This document shows, one piece after another, positions 1-13,689 of a stretch of DNA of 64,000 bases. The DNA lies in assembly GCA_025330725.1 (NCBI GenBank), contig JAIWND010000002.1, positions 558,001 to 622,000 of the forward strand. Direction: 5' to 3'. The notes beneath the pieces are model-generated. The model saw nothing but the letters and a program-made list of their open reading frames with translations. It did no database searches and was not told where the DNA came from. Position 1 is the stretch's first letter, and each line of letters opens with the position of its first letter. Position numbers and translations under genes: made by a program. This stretch comes from Chlamydoabsidia padenii. Lineage: Eukaryota; Mucoromycota; Mucoromycetes; Mucorales; Cunninghamellaceae.

Positions 1-1346
1 TGTTGTTGTTGAAGTTGCATTTGCAAATACCGATTCTGTTGCATCATACCATAATCATCCTATATATATATAAAATTAGACTAAAACCCAATTACATGTT
101 ATCGAATGACTTACCTCGTCATTTAATCCAAAGGATCCAAATTGCTTCATCATCATTTCCGCTTGAGAATCCATATTCATCATGCTGTAATCGTTGCCAC
201 TTTCAGCACTACGGTTGTTGTTGTTGTTGTTATCCATGTTTCTCCCAGGAGGTGTAGAGTTGGATCGAGCGGGAGGAGGTGGAGGCTGTGCAAACTTGTT
301 GTTTTTCAAAGGAGGAGACAGGGCGCGCAGAGCATTGATTCGGTTAGCATGGTTGCGTTCAGATTCATCCATCATGGACAACATGGCCGCCGATGAACGA
401 TCATTAGGATCAGCGCCACCTCTGGTATCATAATGTTGCTGGCCACGGTAAGGAGATGAAGAAGCCGCCAACATTGTATCGTTTTCAGTCGTATCCAAAT
501 CAGAAGAGTCGAACCCATTTGCCACATGACGTTGACGAGCTTGTTGCTGTTGTTGCTGAAGTGCAAATAGCGGTGAAGGTGTTCGGGGAAAGTCCTATTG
601 GAATGAGGGATTAGTATTCTAATGACAGACAACTTGTTTTCCTTTTCAATATCCACTTACTTCTTGAATTATTTCCACCAAATTACGTCCCCTATGACCG
701 GACATATCATCAGTCGAGTTAAACTTGTTACCACGTTTCCCTTGTTGTTGTTGCTGTTGTTGTTGAGCATACTGAGCAGCAGGATGATCATATTCTATAA
801 AGAAAGAAAAAGGTCAGTAAGGCAAGATGATCAATTTGATGATATTACCATTTCCACTATGATCCCAAATTTGTTTCCAAGGGTCGTTTGATTGGCTGTT
901 GTAACCGGAGAGAGAGTCCATTTTAGGTCTAGGTGACATACCGCCATAATTCGCCACCACCTCAGTAGTAGTGTTGTTGCTAGGATAATCCTGTTCGGTC
1001 TGACTACCATGTCGAGAGTGTAATGCCTTCATCTGTTGTTGATAGAGGGCTTGAGTAGGAGGAGCACTGTTGGACCGGTCATTAGTGTCATCATGAGGGA
1101 ACAAGTGGGAAGTACCAGAAGCCGTAAATAGGTCATAATCACCGTCGTATTTGCCTTGGAGTAATGCAGCCAACTATAACCAATTAACAAAATAGGGTTA
1201 ATAAAGGGCAGAAGAGAGAGAGAGGTTTTATTTTAACCAAGTCTTACCTGGCCTTGAGGTTGATTAGTCGCTTGAGGTTGGTGCAAGTCGTATCGTTGAC
1301 CACCAGTAGAGTGGGTGTCTTCAAAAAGTCTTGGCATCATTGACAT
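1..1346 (-). CDS. Pumilio/PUF-like RNA-binding protein, N-terminal part (cut by window edge)
   Basis: Partial gene; exons 1248-1346, 849-1173, 661-794, 115-594 and 1-59 join in frame with GT-AG introns. The start is the first ATG of an MSMMPRLF opening. About 365 residues are visible, mostly low complexity: Gln runs (residues ~150-160), an Asn run, a Pro run, and Ser-Asn-Ser-Pro phosphosite-like stretches. Residues ~180-196 read NLVEIIQEDFPRTPSPLF, which resembles the conserved N-terminal box of PUF proteins (the NABP region of plant Pumilios). The C-terminal PUM repeats would lie outside the window, so the assignment is inferred from this box and the overall composition. PUF proteins bind UGUA-type sites in mRNA 3' UTRs and repress or localise the message. 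Another low-complexity RNA-associated protein is possible. Confidence 0.5.
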
Positions 1347-1898
1347 TACCAGTTATACAAAGACAACCAAGAGGATGAGGATCGCCGAGTATAGGAAGAA
1401 TAGAGAGCCTGGTCAAATAAATGAAAAGGTTCGATACAGGAGGGAGGGGGGATTTATTAAAAAGTAAGTACAATGTATAGTCTCTTCAGTAGATGAAGAG
1501 AAGTGTATGAGTCTATATAATATATATATATACAAAGGAAGAATATATAAGGGGGATGATGGAAGTTTTACAAAAAGGCAAAGAAAGAAGAAGGAAAAAA
1601 AAAAAAAAAAAAAGTAAACAAAAATTTATATCAAAGATCCTCAAACATTTCAAACGGCGCCTAAGGCTGTTTTTGAATTCAATTCCAAGCAATAAGTTAG
1701 TATGGTACTGTACATACATCATTTTGATTTTATTAAGTAGAATATGAGAGAATGGGATATGGACTGACTATACTATAAAAAAGGGTTGATATATAAAAAC
1801 ACATGTGTAGTAATGATAATAATAACACTAGGGCAAGTAATAAGAATATTTATAAGATAGACTATAAGGGATACACTATAGGGCTGGTTGTTGTTTTT
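1347..1898. other. Intergenic, A/T-rich
   Basis: Lies between the start of the PUF-like gene and the stop of the Ndt80-like gene, both on the minus strand. Holds an 18-nt A run with pyrimidine-rich flanks near 1597-1614 and TATATA tracts near 1517-1530. No credible coding sequence seen. Confidence 0.6.
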
Positions 1899-3942
1899 TT
1901 AAGAAGACGCTTGTTGATGATGATGATGATGATCAGTTGGTGGAATGGTATCGTATTTTCTTGTGCTGAAGGGAGTTGTCGGAGTAGGAGGTGCACCACC
2001 AGTGGAAGGATGTGGGTAAGGTTGAGAAAAGTAAGATGCATGATGTTCAGGCGAAGGTACAGATCCAGCCGAATGGTAGCGGGACCTTGACCATTCAGCG
2101 CCACTTGTAGGATCCATCGGCAAAGAATGCATATGAAATTGATGTTTGTCTGTCGCTTGGTAGTCGGGTGCTTGATAAAGATCAGGTGATGATGATTCAG
2201 AAGAGGAAGGATCCGACATGCTATGGACCAAGTAAGGTGGTGGTGGACCAGTAGTGTGATGGGACGATGATGATGATGATACAGAAGAAGTAGGTACCAT
2301 TATGCCTGGAGGTAAAGGACCACTAGGATAAGTATTATAGTAAGCATAAGAAGGAGGACCGTAATAGGGCGGTATCATTGCTGAAGTAGGAGACGCCATC
2401 GGTTGTCGATGACCATAAAGATCACCCATGGTTGGTCCCGTTGCCCCCGAGGAAGATCGCTCATAACTGTCGGCATAATGGCCAGGACTTCGACCCCGTA
2501 CCACCAAAGGAGAAGACACACACGAAGCTACCGACACACGTTCGCCTTGATACGTCTCGGCATAGAGATCAATCACCACCACATAATATTGTTGAGCAGC
2601 ACGACGTTTCCCATTGTTGGCAGTGGCTGTTTTGAATTGGATCCTTTCAAACGTGGCAATGTTTTGTGAGTTGCCGACCGAGCTGAGACTGAGGTTTCCC
2701 CCTGGTGCGATGGGTCTTGCTTCAGGGGTCATTTGTGGCCCTTTATCCCGTTTTGGTGTGTGTTGAATGAGTTCGATCTGTTGATTTTCGTTGGTGGAGA
2801 CCCGAGCAGAGATGCCTAGTAAAAAACGAGACACAGGTTGAAGTCCATGGTGAGTGGTTTGGACAAGACAATCAAGGTCGTGGTCGCCGTAAAAAGGATG
2901 GATGTTGATACCGTGAATACCAAATGTGCTGCTCACTTGGAAATAGTTTCGTCGGTAGCAGGTCCAGTCATTGTCAGCCAAAAAGAAGCCACGATCCATT
3001 TTTGATTGCACACGCACTGTCAGTCTATAGATATATAATAATAATAAAAAAAGTGTGAGTTGAGAGGTTGGTCATGATATGTATTTTGCATCACTTACAA
3101 ACTACTTCTATCAGAAGAATAGAGATTGTCTAAAGGTTTCGCAGCACTGAAGGAAGGACCTATTTCGGCAGAGTAAAGATGGGAGCCATCAGTTCTTGAT
3201 CTTTTGTGTGACACCATTGGATAAGGTATGGAAGCAAATGAGGAGTAGTATGGATGATGACGAGTCCTCTTGCCAGTGACTGGGCCACCACCATCAGACA
3301 TCATTGAGTTTGGGCGAGGAGTGCTAGGTTGAGATAAAATCGTCAAACTAATAAGAGTCAGTATAAAAAAATCATGACATGATAATTTTACATCTTACCC
3401 TGGTAACCTTGGTTCCGAGTCATCTTCCTTTGTTGTCATGAATCCAGAAGCAGTAACTGATTGTTCTTGTTGAGGGTATGGATGCCTATTAAAAAAAAAA
3501 AGAAAAAAAAAGTAGGTTGATTAATATGAATATACTTTGTATTACTATCATCTTCACATGACACCCTCCTGTTGTAATTTAACCCTGCCCTCTGTTTTTT
3601 AACTGCCCAATGTGCTTTTGGTGAAACCAAAAAGTTGCACCAAAAAGCGGCATCAAAACGCATAATTGACATTTTTCTTTTGTGATTTACTTACATTGGT
3701 GGATGCATCATTGTGTTTGAAGGATAAGGATATGGTTGTTGTTGTTGAGTTAAAGTTGGTGTAGCTGAGTATGTGCTGCTGTTGTTGACTTGAGAAGAAG
3801 AATGGATACTGGAGTTGTCGTTGGTTTCGTTGTTGGCAAGTCGACCTTCACTGAGTGGAGGGCTTTGTATAGCAGGATGAGGTGAAGGTGGAGAAGATTG
3901 CTTGACCTGCCATTCTTGAGAAGTTTCCTGAGTAGAATCCAT
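1899..3942 (-). CDS. Ndt80/PhoG-like DNA-binding transcription factor
   Basis: Four exons, 3695-3942, 3399-3485, 3099-3347 and 1899-3024, all phase-consistent, giving 569 residues. The Ndt80/PhoG DNA-binding region (p53-like Ig fold) covers roughly residues 190-375: it opens with RGFFLADNDWTCYRRNYF, continues with FERIQFKTATANNGKRR and YYVVVIDL, and ends with the typical PLVVRGRSPGHY. The N-terminal 110 residues are Pro/Gln/Ser-rich. The C-terminal 190 residues are Ser/Pro/Tyr-rich and end in a His run (HHHHHH), probably activation or low-complexity sequence. Family members control meiosis (yeast Ndt80), nutrient-linked protease secretion and heterokaryon incompatibility (vib-1/xprG type); which role applies here cannot be told. 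Transcript and protein are nuclear by inference. Confidence 0.82.
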
Positions 3943-4196
3943 CGTTACTTAAACTTGTTTCAAACAAAAAAAGAGAAGAGGAATGATTGTTGCAAGATGA
4001 GAGAGGAGGAAAAAGGGGAAGGATTGTTGTGTTGACTTTATGAGTTTAATGTGTTGTATTATAAAGACAATAAAAGTATTTGGTATCTTTTCAAAAGAAA
4101 GAAAAAAAAAAGGAAGAAAGAGAGAAAGAGAAAGGGAAGAAATAAAAAGAAAGGAAACTTTAAAAAGATATGATAAAAAGTCAAATGGGCCATGAG

Positions 4197-4207
4197 CGGG
4201 GTTTGAA
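4197..4207 (+). promoter_or_regulatory. CGGGGTTTGAA motif
   Basis: Exact G-variant of the dispersed motif, 255 bp upstream of the Ndt80-like start codon; in that gene's sense strand it reads TTCAAACCCCG. Confidence 0.4.
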
Positions 4208-4397
4208 CTTTTCAATCGTAAAACTCTCTCTCTTATACATATGGAGAGAAAGGAAACAATGATCCTGACCAATCCCATTACATTTTATTTCATAATAGAT
4301 ATACTTTCATGTTTGGAGATTATGATTTTTACTTGTACTCAATGATTCTATATGATGATACTGGGAGGGAAAAGGATCGGCGGTCGTGTGAAACACT

Positions 4398-4429
<32 letters not shown>

Positions 4430-4853
4430 GATGTGTAAGAAACAAAACGACAACAAACATACCAGGATTAGATAAACCCTCAACCATTAGAAAAGAAGAA
4501 GAAAAGATTGCCATGGATACTGTTCCACTTTAAAGATGATTATCAAACCATGATGGATCGTATACATCTTCATAGACAATATATTGGGGATAAGCGTGTA
4601 ACCATGGTCATGAGCTATTTATAGAAACTGGAATTACCTCGGATTTCAAAACGATGTGATCATTTTCTCTTGATGATCTTTTTCAATAAATTATATAGGT
4701 ATGGTAGTGGATGATTAAACTGACGATGAAACTTGATGAAATGGGGTATCCTTATTTGTGGAATAGAGAGAGTAAAAAAAAAATCGCATCTTTTTTTACC
4801 TTTTTCGATCCCCATTAGTTTGCAAGTCTATTTGGATTCCCGAGTTACACTTG

Positions 4854-4864
4854 TTCAAATCCCG
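4854..4864 (-). promoter_or_regulatory. CGGGATTTGAA motif
   Basis: Exact copy on the minus strand, in the intergenic region about 0.9 kb upstream of the Ndt80-like gene and followed by a T run. Confidence 0.35.
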
Positions 4865-5567
4865 ATTTTTTGCTCGATGCTTTTCCTTCTCATATGTGTA
4901 CACATTGTCATCATTGGAACACAAAAAGGGACGATAGGATGTATTGTCCGTGCGCTTTTTGCTCACTGGGATGAATGGATTCTTTCAGGAGGAGGAGACA
5001 ATCATGTTGTCAAAGCCTCGAGAAAGTATATTTAAGAATAAAAGTGATGAGCCCATTGGGCGCTAATGGATTCTACTTTTACCCGGATCCTTGTTGACAT
5101 TATTTCTCTGACTTGATTGTTAAAGTTAGCCTTTTTAAAGGAACTATTATACTTACAAAGATGATTCGTCCTGCATGTAATATAAAATTCACCTATTTGA
5201 TATAGAAGCGGGGTTTGACTTTTTCAAATGCCGCTGATCCGACCCCTTTCTTGGTGACAAAAGAACCCTTGGACACAAAACCCATTTCGTACCACAAAAG
5301 TATGTCATGGATTGGAGGTAAAGGATGAGAGACCATGTCAAAAAGTGTTGATCCTTTAATACAGACATCGTATCGATGGGCGTAATGGAGAGAGATAGAG
5401 AGAGAGTTAAGGTTCACGTTTCATATTATTTAGACATGTTAGCAGTAATCATTGATATCATACTTGTAAAAGGTGCAATCAACCAAATGAGGTAAACAGT
5501 GATGGTTTTTATTTAAAAATGCTATTTGGGTCTAAACTATGTTAATGAAATAAAAATAAGGAGGGAT

Positions 5568-7583
5568 TTATACTACCAAGTTGGATTCCATCATGGTTTT
5601 TCGTTGTCCCAATAAAGAGCTATAGAGTTCCTCAGTCATAGCATCATGCCAAGTTCCAGCAGGTGCAGGCGCCATAAAGTTTTGGATCTTTTCATGCACA
5701 TTGAATCTATAATATAAACATCAATTTAGTGTCCAATCATCTACTTTGATTTGTTTTTCCTTACCGTAATTTTCGTCCTTTGGATGCTTTGGTATCAATA
5801 TTCTTCTTTTTCTTTTTCACTTGATCTTTTTTAATGGCCGCCCATCGCATACCACTGGCAATTGGATCATCAGTATCCACCATACGAGATTCGATCAATT
5901 CCCGAAGTTGTTGTTGGTAAAAGTCATTGTCATCAAAGAGTTCTTCGTCATAGGTATCTTGATAACGATCCGATCGCTTTTTGTTATTGTCGCCATCCAT
6001 TTGTTCTTCTTTGGTGGTAGTTGCTGCTTCTGTGGTTATGTTCTAAAAAAGAGAGTTGATCAGTTGATATCCTTGCGATGATTGGGGGAGGAAAATCACT
6101 TACTTTGCCTAGGATCTTGTATTCAGCTCTTTGTAGTTGTGTACGGCGCACCAGCCCCTCTTTATCGTTCATCAGGTTGTCGATTTGAGTTAAAATGCCC
6201 TGAATATATATAAAAATTGATTAGTCAAAGTATCAAAGAAGAGATAAAGTTGTTCTTACCTGATCAAAAGCCTTGAATTTTTTAGTCATACGGGCACTTG
6301 AAGCTGCCTGCACCTTGTTGCTCCATTTTTCCAAAGTTGAGTTACGGAATGGTACAAACCTAGAGAGAGAGTATAAATCAATGATCATTTGTCACCATGT
6401 TCATATAGACACTTACACACTATTCACTTGGTCAATATCATTCCATAAAGCATCAATATATTCATCATCATCATCCAAATGGCGTTTTCGACTGTTGTAA
6501 GAAATATCATCCAAATCAATAGCATCATTATCACCAAGTAGACTTGTTCGAAGTTCCATCAAATCGTCGATCACTTGACGAAGTTCACCTTTCACCTTGT
6601 CCGCTTCTTCCTTGACACTATCGTCCTTGTCCAAAATGTTCGTCAATCGATCACCCTACCATCCATCATATAAATTAAGAGTTAAAAGTCATTACTGTCA
6701 TATGAATGTCATATTGTGTAAACTTACCTGAGGTAATTGGTTTGATAATTCGACTGCTTTTTGAATACGGATCCGTGTTTCCAAAGTGTTATCCCATAAA
6801 GTCTAACCAAAACAGAGAATCAATTAGTCATACTTGGCTTTTTTTTTCACCTTTATATATAAATCTTGCCTACCAATTGTTGTCTAACATGTTGTCCTTT
6901 TTCGATATCAGTAGAAGTGTTCTTTGCCAACTGTGAAAGCATGTCCCTAATAAACGAATACAAAAGAATCAGTACATCATTTTTTCCCGTACTTGTCTTT
7001 TAACTTACTTTTCATCCTTTTGTAGTTGTTTTAACTGTTCGTTGAGTTCATTATCACCTTCGTCACTTTGATCTGATTCGTTAGCGTCATCGCTGTCGTC
7101 TTCGTCGTCGTCTTGTGAATCTTCGCCAGCAATATCCAAATCTTCCTGTTGATCAAATCCAGTCCAAGAAGCTACGTCGTCGTCGTCGTCATTGTCGTCA
7201 CTTTCTTGGTCAGAATAAATATCTTTGCGGTTTTTACGTTGTCCAGAGTATCGAGGATCATCCATCAAAAAAGCTTGTTGATTTCGAAGACTACTTTTCC
7301 CGACTTGGACATAATGTTCACGAGCATCATGTTCTTCTTTATCAGAGTCATCTTGATCACCAATAGATGTTTCACCCATGGGTTCTACGAGATCTTCAGG
7401 ATCATAATCTAGACAAAAATAAAATAAAATTAAGTATCAGTTACAAAGTTTTTTTTTTTCTTCTTTACCTTTGGGTGCTGTGTTTTCGAGATCGGCGATC
7501 TGTTCGGCTAAGGATTTTGCTATTAAGAAGAATAAGTAAGAGTGCAATAAAGCGTATGTTGAATTATACTTACTTGGTGCCAT
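5568..7583 (-). CDS. BFR2: Bfr2/AATF ribosome-biogenesis protein
   Basis: Ten exons (7574-7583, 7469-7519, 7009-7408, 6874-6946, 6728-6802, 6417-6655, 6260-6359, 6104-6199, 5765-6042, 5568-5706) join in frame to 486 residues. The first coding exon is only 10 nt. The N-terminal third is strongly acidic (Asp/Glu runs near residues 60-145). The middle has the AATF leucine-rich region. The C-terminal TRAUB region contains [38 protein letters not shown] and [18 protein letters not shown], all characteristic of yeast Bfr2 and human AATF. The family acts in the nucleolus in early 40S/SSU-processome pre-rRNA processing. All introns have GT-AG ends. Confidence 0.92.
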
Positions 7584-7953
7584 TTAATCAAATCTTGAAA
7601 GAGAAAGAAAGACAAAGTTCAAGTTTCGAGAAAAAAAAACTCAAGTAGTGGCTTTGGGCGGCATTTGAAAATGTGGAGATTTTGGGAGGGAAAAATCATG
7701 CACGAAGAGAGAAGGATTTTATTATACTGGTAACCAAAGCCAGACTGAACACAATGTTGTTTTTTCCAATATTCTACATCCTTGCTAAATGAGTGCATTC
7801 ACTAGATATGGGGGTGAACCCATCCTTCTCTTAACATCAAGATGTGTACATTGGCGGAAAGAGCTACCTAGACAATTCAAAACCCGCTGGGTTTAAAAAT
7901 CTAGTGTCCATTTTTTCTGGTTTCATTCCTTTCTTTTCCCACCTACATTAACA
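7584..7953. promoter_or_regulatory. Divergent promoter, BFR2 / WS-DGAT
   Basis: A 370-bp gap between two divergent start codons. A variant motif, GCGGCATTTGAAAA near 7661, lies about 75 bp upstream of BFR2. Pyrimidine-rich DNA precedes the plus-strand ATG. Confidence 0.5.
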
Positions 7954-9443
7954 ATGGCCGAACTAAAACTCACAAGTGAACTGGGACGACATTTAACGGG
8001 GGTGGAAAATATGTTCCTTCAGGTAGAGCATGACCAGCGACTCATGACGATTTGCAGTGTGTGGATCTTTACTCATCGATTGGATACTACCTTGGTATTG
8101 GCATCGTTGGATAACTTGTGTGCTCATTACCCTCGGTTTTATTTGGTGCCAAAACATGGTTCACGTTTGGAAACACCTGTCTGGTCTCGACCGCATCGGA
8201 AATGGGAACCCAAGGATCAACTCGTCTTTCACACTTTGGCTACACCTTCCACTCTATGTCTCCAAAAATACATATCTAGTCAAGTAAGTAATCAGTAAAA
8301 GAAAAAGAAATATATCATACATACTGATTCTCCCCCCCCCTCTCTCTCTCTCTCTCTTTCTTTTTGAACCAGTATATAGAACCATTTGATTTCGACAAAC
8401 CCTTATGGCAAGTACATATTATCACTGGTCTCAAAAACAATCAAACAGCAGTCTTATGGAAAGCCCATCATTGTATGTCGGATGGCATTGGTATCATGAA
8501 AGCAGTATTGGCTACAACAACCTCATTGGATCCACTGGTAGAATCATATCGACGAAAAAGGCATCTTAAAGAAACCACAGTGCCTCGGCAATCAATCATC
8601 ATCCAACTGATACATTGGCTTATCTGGGCATGGCAATTTTTTATCATCACCATACATCAACTACGCCATGAATTCTGGGCAGCGACTCTCTTTGTCACTC
8701 CAATACTACGTTTTCCCTTCCGATCGTCATCAAAACAACAAGACTGGTTCGGGTACGACGGCGATCAAACACGAGCGAAACTAATGGCGTGGACGGACGA
8801 TATACCTCTAAAGGATATACAACATGTACAGCACACATTAGGCGGACCGGGATATACTTTGAACGATGTGATGCTTATGGTATTCGCACGCACCGTACAA
8901 CGCTACAAACTAGATCGAATCGGCCAATCACCGTCTACTACTCTTCGTATCGTCATACCATTATCTTTACGCTCACCCACCGACTGGTCTATGGCAAACA
9001 AGGCGACAGGAGGTATCATTGGTCTCAACTTGCCCATCTCTTTGAAACAAGTCCATCAACGTATGATGGTGCTTAAACAATCCATCATGCCTCGGTTCAC
9101 CTTTCATGGTCTGATTCAATATGTTTTTAGGTACTTTCCCTTTTTGATAGGCCCACGCTGGATGCAACATTGGTATGCTGATTTACCCCATGCCATCTTT
9201 ACGAACATCGCTGGACCAACGGTGCCTACTTTTTTTGGTGGGCAGGAAATCATAGGCTTCCATGTATTACCGCCTCAGGCTGGGAAAGGGTGCATCAGTG
9301 TAGGACTGGTGTCGTATGGTGATCGGGTGAATTTATCTCTTTTGACTGACAATCATCAAGATTATCCTGACTTGGCCAATATCCTTTGTCACCTTTTTGT
9401 CAGCGAATTTAACAAGATCCTTCTCGAAACCAAGAAATCATAG
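7954..9443 (+). CDS. Wax ester synthase / diacylglycerol acyltransferase (WS/DGAT) family
   Basis: Two exons, 7954-8283 and 8373-9443, with a CT-repeat polypyrimidine tract before the acceptor, giving 466 residues. The O-acyltransferase active-site motif HHxxxDG is intact as HHCMSDG at about residues 143-149, preceded by the typical FDFDKPLWQVHII. The C-terminal half has conserved WS/DGAT features such as GGPGYTLNDVMLMVFARTV and FTNIAGPTVP. Family members move an acyl group from acyl-CoA to a fatty alcohol or diacylglycerol, making wax esters or triacylglycerol at the ER or lipid-droplet surface. Substrate preference cannot be read from the sequence. A hydrophobic stretch near residues 190-215 may anchor it in the membrane. 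Confidence 0.85.
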
Positions 9444-10076
9444 TAGAATAGAAATGTAGTATAGTATAGTAGTAGTAGCAGTGGTAGTTTTTTTACCCTT
9501 ACATTTTTATTTGGACAATAATAAAAAATGACATCTTTGATTCTACCATTTTAAATACCCGCGATTCATGCAAAAAGTTCGACCATGACATTCACTACAT
9601 AGATGATGGAATATGTTGACCTAAAATGATATAATGGAATACTGTCATATGAGATCGACTTGATCATTCTTGTCACCTGACATGTACGAGGCACAGTTTA
9701 TCCTCGGTGATATCATCCTTTGTATATTATACTTTATTTTATTAAGCCCCCGCACAAACCAGAGGTTACACCATACCAATACCTTGTTCCTGTTTGTATC
9801 GCCACCAACCAATATCATTTTTGGTACGACATATAAAAAATAAAAAAAAAGACAGAGAGAGAGATGGTAAAATATACAAATGCTTTATTATTATAAAAAG
9901 GGGATAGGTCAATGATAACAAGTTGTAACAGTATTAAGTGAGGCAAAGATAGATAATAAAAGAAGGGGTGTGAGTAAAGATGATTAGGTGATGGGGTACA
10001 AGAAATACATAAGCTAGGGAGGCACTAATCTAACTTTTACCATGGTACACGTGATACCATAAAGTAGTAATAAAAT
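9444..10076. other. Convergent 3' intergenic region
   Basis: Tail-to-tail space between the WS/DGAT gene and the GT62 gene. Several AATAAA/ATAAAA strings near 9520, 9740 and 9840-9960 could be polyadenylation signals for the two strands. No coding sequence seen. Confidence 0.5.
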
Positions 10077-11182
<1,106 letters not shown>

Positions 11183-11992
11183 GATATATGGAATCTATAA
11201 ATCTATTATGTACATATATATATATATATATATATATAGGAAGTATGTGTATGTTATGAGGACAAAGTGAGGGGAGCAATGAAGAAAGAAAGAGGAAAGA
11301 AAGGAGAAGGAAAGGAAAGAAAAAAAAAAAAAAAAAAAAAGGTAGAAAAGGAACGAGTGAAGCGGACTCGGGATTTGAAAATTTTCCAAACTAAAATGTG
11401 ATTGGTGAATAGCTTATCAAATGAAATGGAAAAGGGTTTCTCGTTCACCCTGTCTCGAGGTTGTCATGTAAGACAACATTTCTCGGTTGGAATCTAGTTG
11501 TTACCTCATTTATATACACTCACTTGATGAGCATACATACCAATAAGGATTGACAGAAATAATAACCAAGCCCAAAAACACTCCGCCTAGCTTCCCTTTT
11601 TTATTTTTTATTTTTATTTAGTTTGTAAAGTGGAGATCCGACAGAGATTGGAGAAAAAGATCGACCAGGTTCTGTGTCACCTTGTTTATTTTTTATCCAT
11701 GATGGAATAAAAATAAAAAGACACATGTCGATCCTCAGTTGTAGAATGAACAAGTCTTTTCCTATCTGATGCAATAGTAGCTTTTATCATATGATGTGAT
11801 AAGGCACCAAATGACTCCACCCACCCACCCTACAGAAAAGGATAAAAGGGACGGGATAACCTTATTTAAAGACAGATGGTAAATGGTTTTTATTTGATAT
11901 GTAAAAGAAGAAGAAGTGTGTATATATTATATATAAACTACTAAAGAGAGAAGAAGGGGAATATGTTATATACAAAGGACCAAGATCATCCA
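11183..11992. other. Intergenic, with A/T repeats
   Basis: Contains a (TA)n tract near 11215-11236, a poly(A) run near 11320-11340, an exact CGGGATTTGAA at 11369, and CACCC repeats near 11818. No coding sequence supported. Confidence 0.5.
11369..11379 (+). promoter_or_regulatory. CGGGATTTGAA motif
   Basis: Exact copy 187 bp upstream of the GT62 start codon; the sense strand of that gene reads TTCAAATCCCG. Confidence 0.45.
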
Positions 11993-12943
11993 TCATTGTC
12001 GAGGATGAAACCAACCCAAACGATTAAAAGCACCCCATAGACAGCTTGTTTTGTTAACATCAATACGACATACTTTTTGAGCATCCGACTTCCTAAAAGG
12101 TAATCCATGCTGGTAAAATACTTGGGCTGATAAAATCATGGCACGTTTACATTTGAGGTATTGTTCAGGTGTCAGGCGTAAAGTGGATGCAATCGTGCGT
12201 TCGTTTGAATGAAGTACATCATAATAAGGTAAAGAGAGGATGGATAATGGTGAGCCTGTATATATATATAAAAAATATAAAAAAAAAAGAATACAAAGAG
12301 TAAAAATATCATGGGGGGGCGAGGATTTTTGCTATTCTGTATTACCTTTCCATGTCACACGTATTGCTGGTTTATTGTCAAAAGGTTCCCATCCTGGTAA
12401 CCAAGAAGAAGTATAAACATCATCATCATTTATAGATAGGTTCGCATGATCGTAAAAGAATGTATCTGGCTTGGGTTTGGTATTGTCCATCCATGTCATT
12501 GGTGGTGAAGGAAGTGAGATGGTTGTTGTTGCTTTTATTGATGATTTCCGTGGTTGATTGAATACATCCAGAGTAAAAACACCACAAGCTGCATTACCGG
12601 TACTTGCCAAAGAAGGAGACCTTTTCGGGATTGATTTCCTACGCCGAGTTGAATCTTGTCGTCGTTTCTGTTCTTGGTGGTGTTCAATAGGTAGACTAAA
12701 CCGTCGGCCGATCATATCCAAAGTATCACAATTGACAAGTTTTATAGCCCGGATGGAATGAGTTAAACTTGCTTTTCGAGACCTGGTCAGAGGTGGTAAA
12801 AGTGCTATTTCATCATGAGGTGGATGAATGGTGGTATCATGATTGCTGTTTTTTGGTGTCATTGGTGGAGACATCAAGTCACTTTTATTGGAAGGTGGAC
12901 TGTTGTTGTTGCTGTTGTTGTTGTTGCTGTTTGTGAGGAACAT
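11993..12943 (-). CDS. SWIRM-domain protein
   Basis: Two exons, 12346-12943 and 11993-12255, 286 residues. The N-terminal 200 residues are Ser/Pro/Arg-rich with a (NNNN)-type Asn stretch and several RRKSIP/SPP phosphosite-like motifs. The SWIRM domain occupies the C-terminal ~85 residues: LTPEQYLKCKRAMILSAQVF, then GLPFRKSDAQKVCRIDVNKT and LWGAFNRLGWF, the family's helix-turn-helix core. The long open frame upstream (to 13129) starts with a hydrophobic Phe/Leu run that is just a translated poly(A/T) tract, so I chose the downstream ATG. Fungal relatives (yeast Fun19-like, S. pombe Laf-type) associate with histone deacetylase complexes; chromatin binding is inferred. Confidence 0.8.
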
Positions 12944-13164
12944 TATCTTCAGTTCCGTATGGAGAAGACCGTTGGGAATGGGCAAAAGGGTTAAACTATT
13001 TGTAAAAAGTAATAAACGAAAAGTTGAAGAATAAGGGGACACACAAATAATAATAATAAAAATTGAAAAGTAAAAAAAAAAAAAAAGAAGAAGAAGAAGA
13101 AAGAGAAGAAAGTCGGGTTTCATTTTCATCCCTTTTTTAAACGAAAATCATTCCCAACCTAATT

Positions 13165-13175
13165 TTCAAATCCCG
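13165..13175 (-). promoter_or_regulatory. CGGGATTTGAA motif
   Basis: Exact copy 222 bp upstream of the SWIRM gene start, in the orientation opposite to the one usually seen in introns. Confidence 0.4.
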
Positions 13176-13689
13176 ATATGCTCATCAATCTGGGCCAATG
13201 AACTGTCTTTATTGGCAATCATCACTCCCAATCCATTATACTACCAGCACGTGTCCGATCCAAAAGTAAAATAAAACAGAATCATCATCATAGTAAACCC
13301 ACAAAGACAAGTAAAAATCCCCCCCCCTCCCATGAGGAAACCCAAAAAAATAAAATAAAAGTGACATGTATTATGGCATTTTATTAAAAAGATCAAGTGG
13401 TCGTCAAAAAGTGACATAATAGGGGTATACGGAAGGAGTGTAGACTAAACTAATATGCATGGTTGACCTAACCTTATATTCTAAAACAAGTATGTGAATG
13501 GCAAGTGTTGTATCCATCACTGCATAGACCGAGAAGCTGGGGATGATCTGTACAAAAAAAAAAAAAAACGATTCAATTTAGTATGTAGCAGATTATTCTT
13601 CTTCCTATATTATAGACACTATCACATGTTTGAATGTTTTGTATAGTTTCACTACCATAATGTATACCATTATCCGGTAGATGAGACGA

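Larger units (their letters stand above)
3943..5567. other. Long intergenic region with poly(A)/(T) tracts and CGGG-type motifs
   Basis: Upstream of the Ndt80-like gene and downstream of BFR2. It contains a 24-nt A run (near 4400-4423) and motif copies at 4197, 4854 and 5209. Short open frames (for example 4733-5035 + and 5193-5417 -) have no recognisable domain or consistent exon structure and were not called. Confidence 0.5.

Noticed and set aside
3949..4278. 109-codon minus-strand open frame
   Set aside because: Phe/Ser/Leu-rich translation of purine-rich promoter DNA upstream of the Ndt80-like gene.
11195..11448. Phe/Ser/Leu-rich open frames
   Set aside because: Products of GAA/A-rich promoter sequence read in the complementary frame; no domain, no splice logic.
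12944..13129. Hydrophobic N-terminal extension of the SWIRM protein
   Set aside because: It is a translation of a poly(A/T) tract (Phe/Leu run) upstream of the likely start; SWIRM proteins are nuclear and need no signal.
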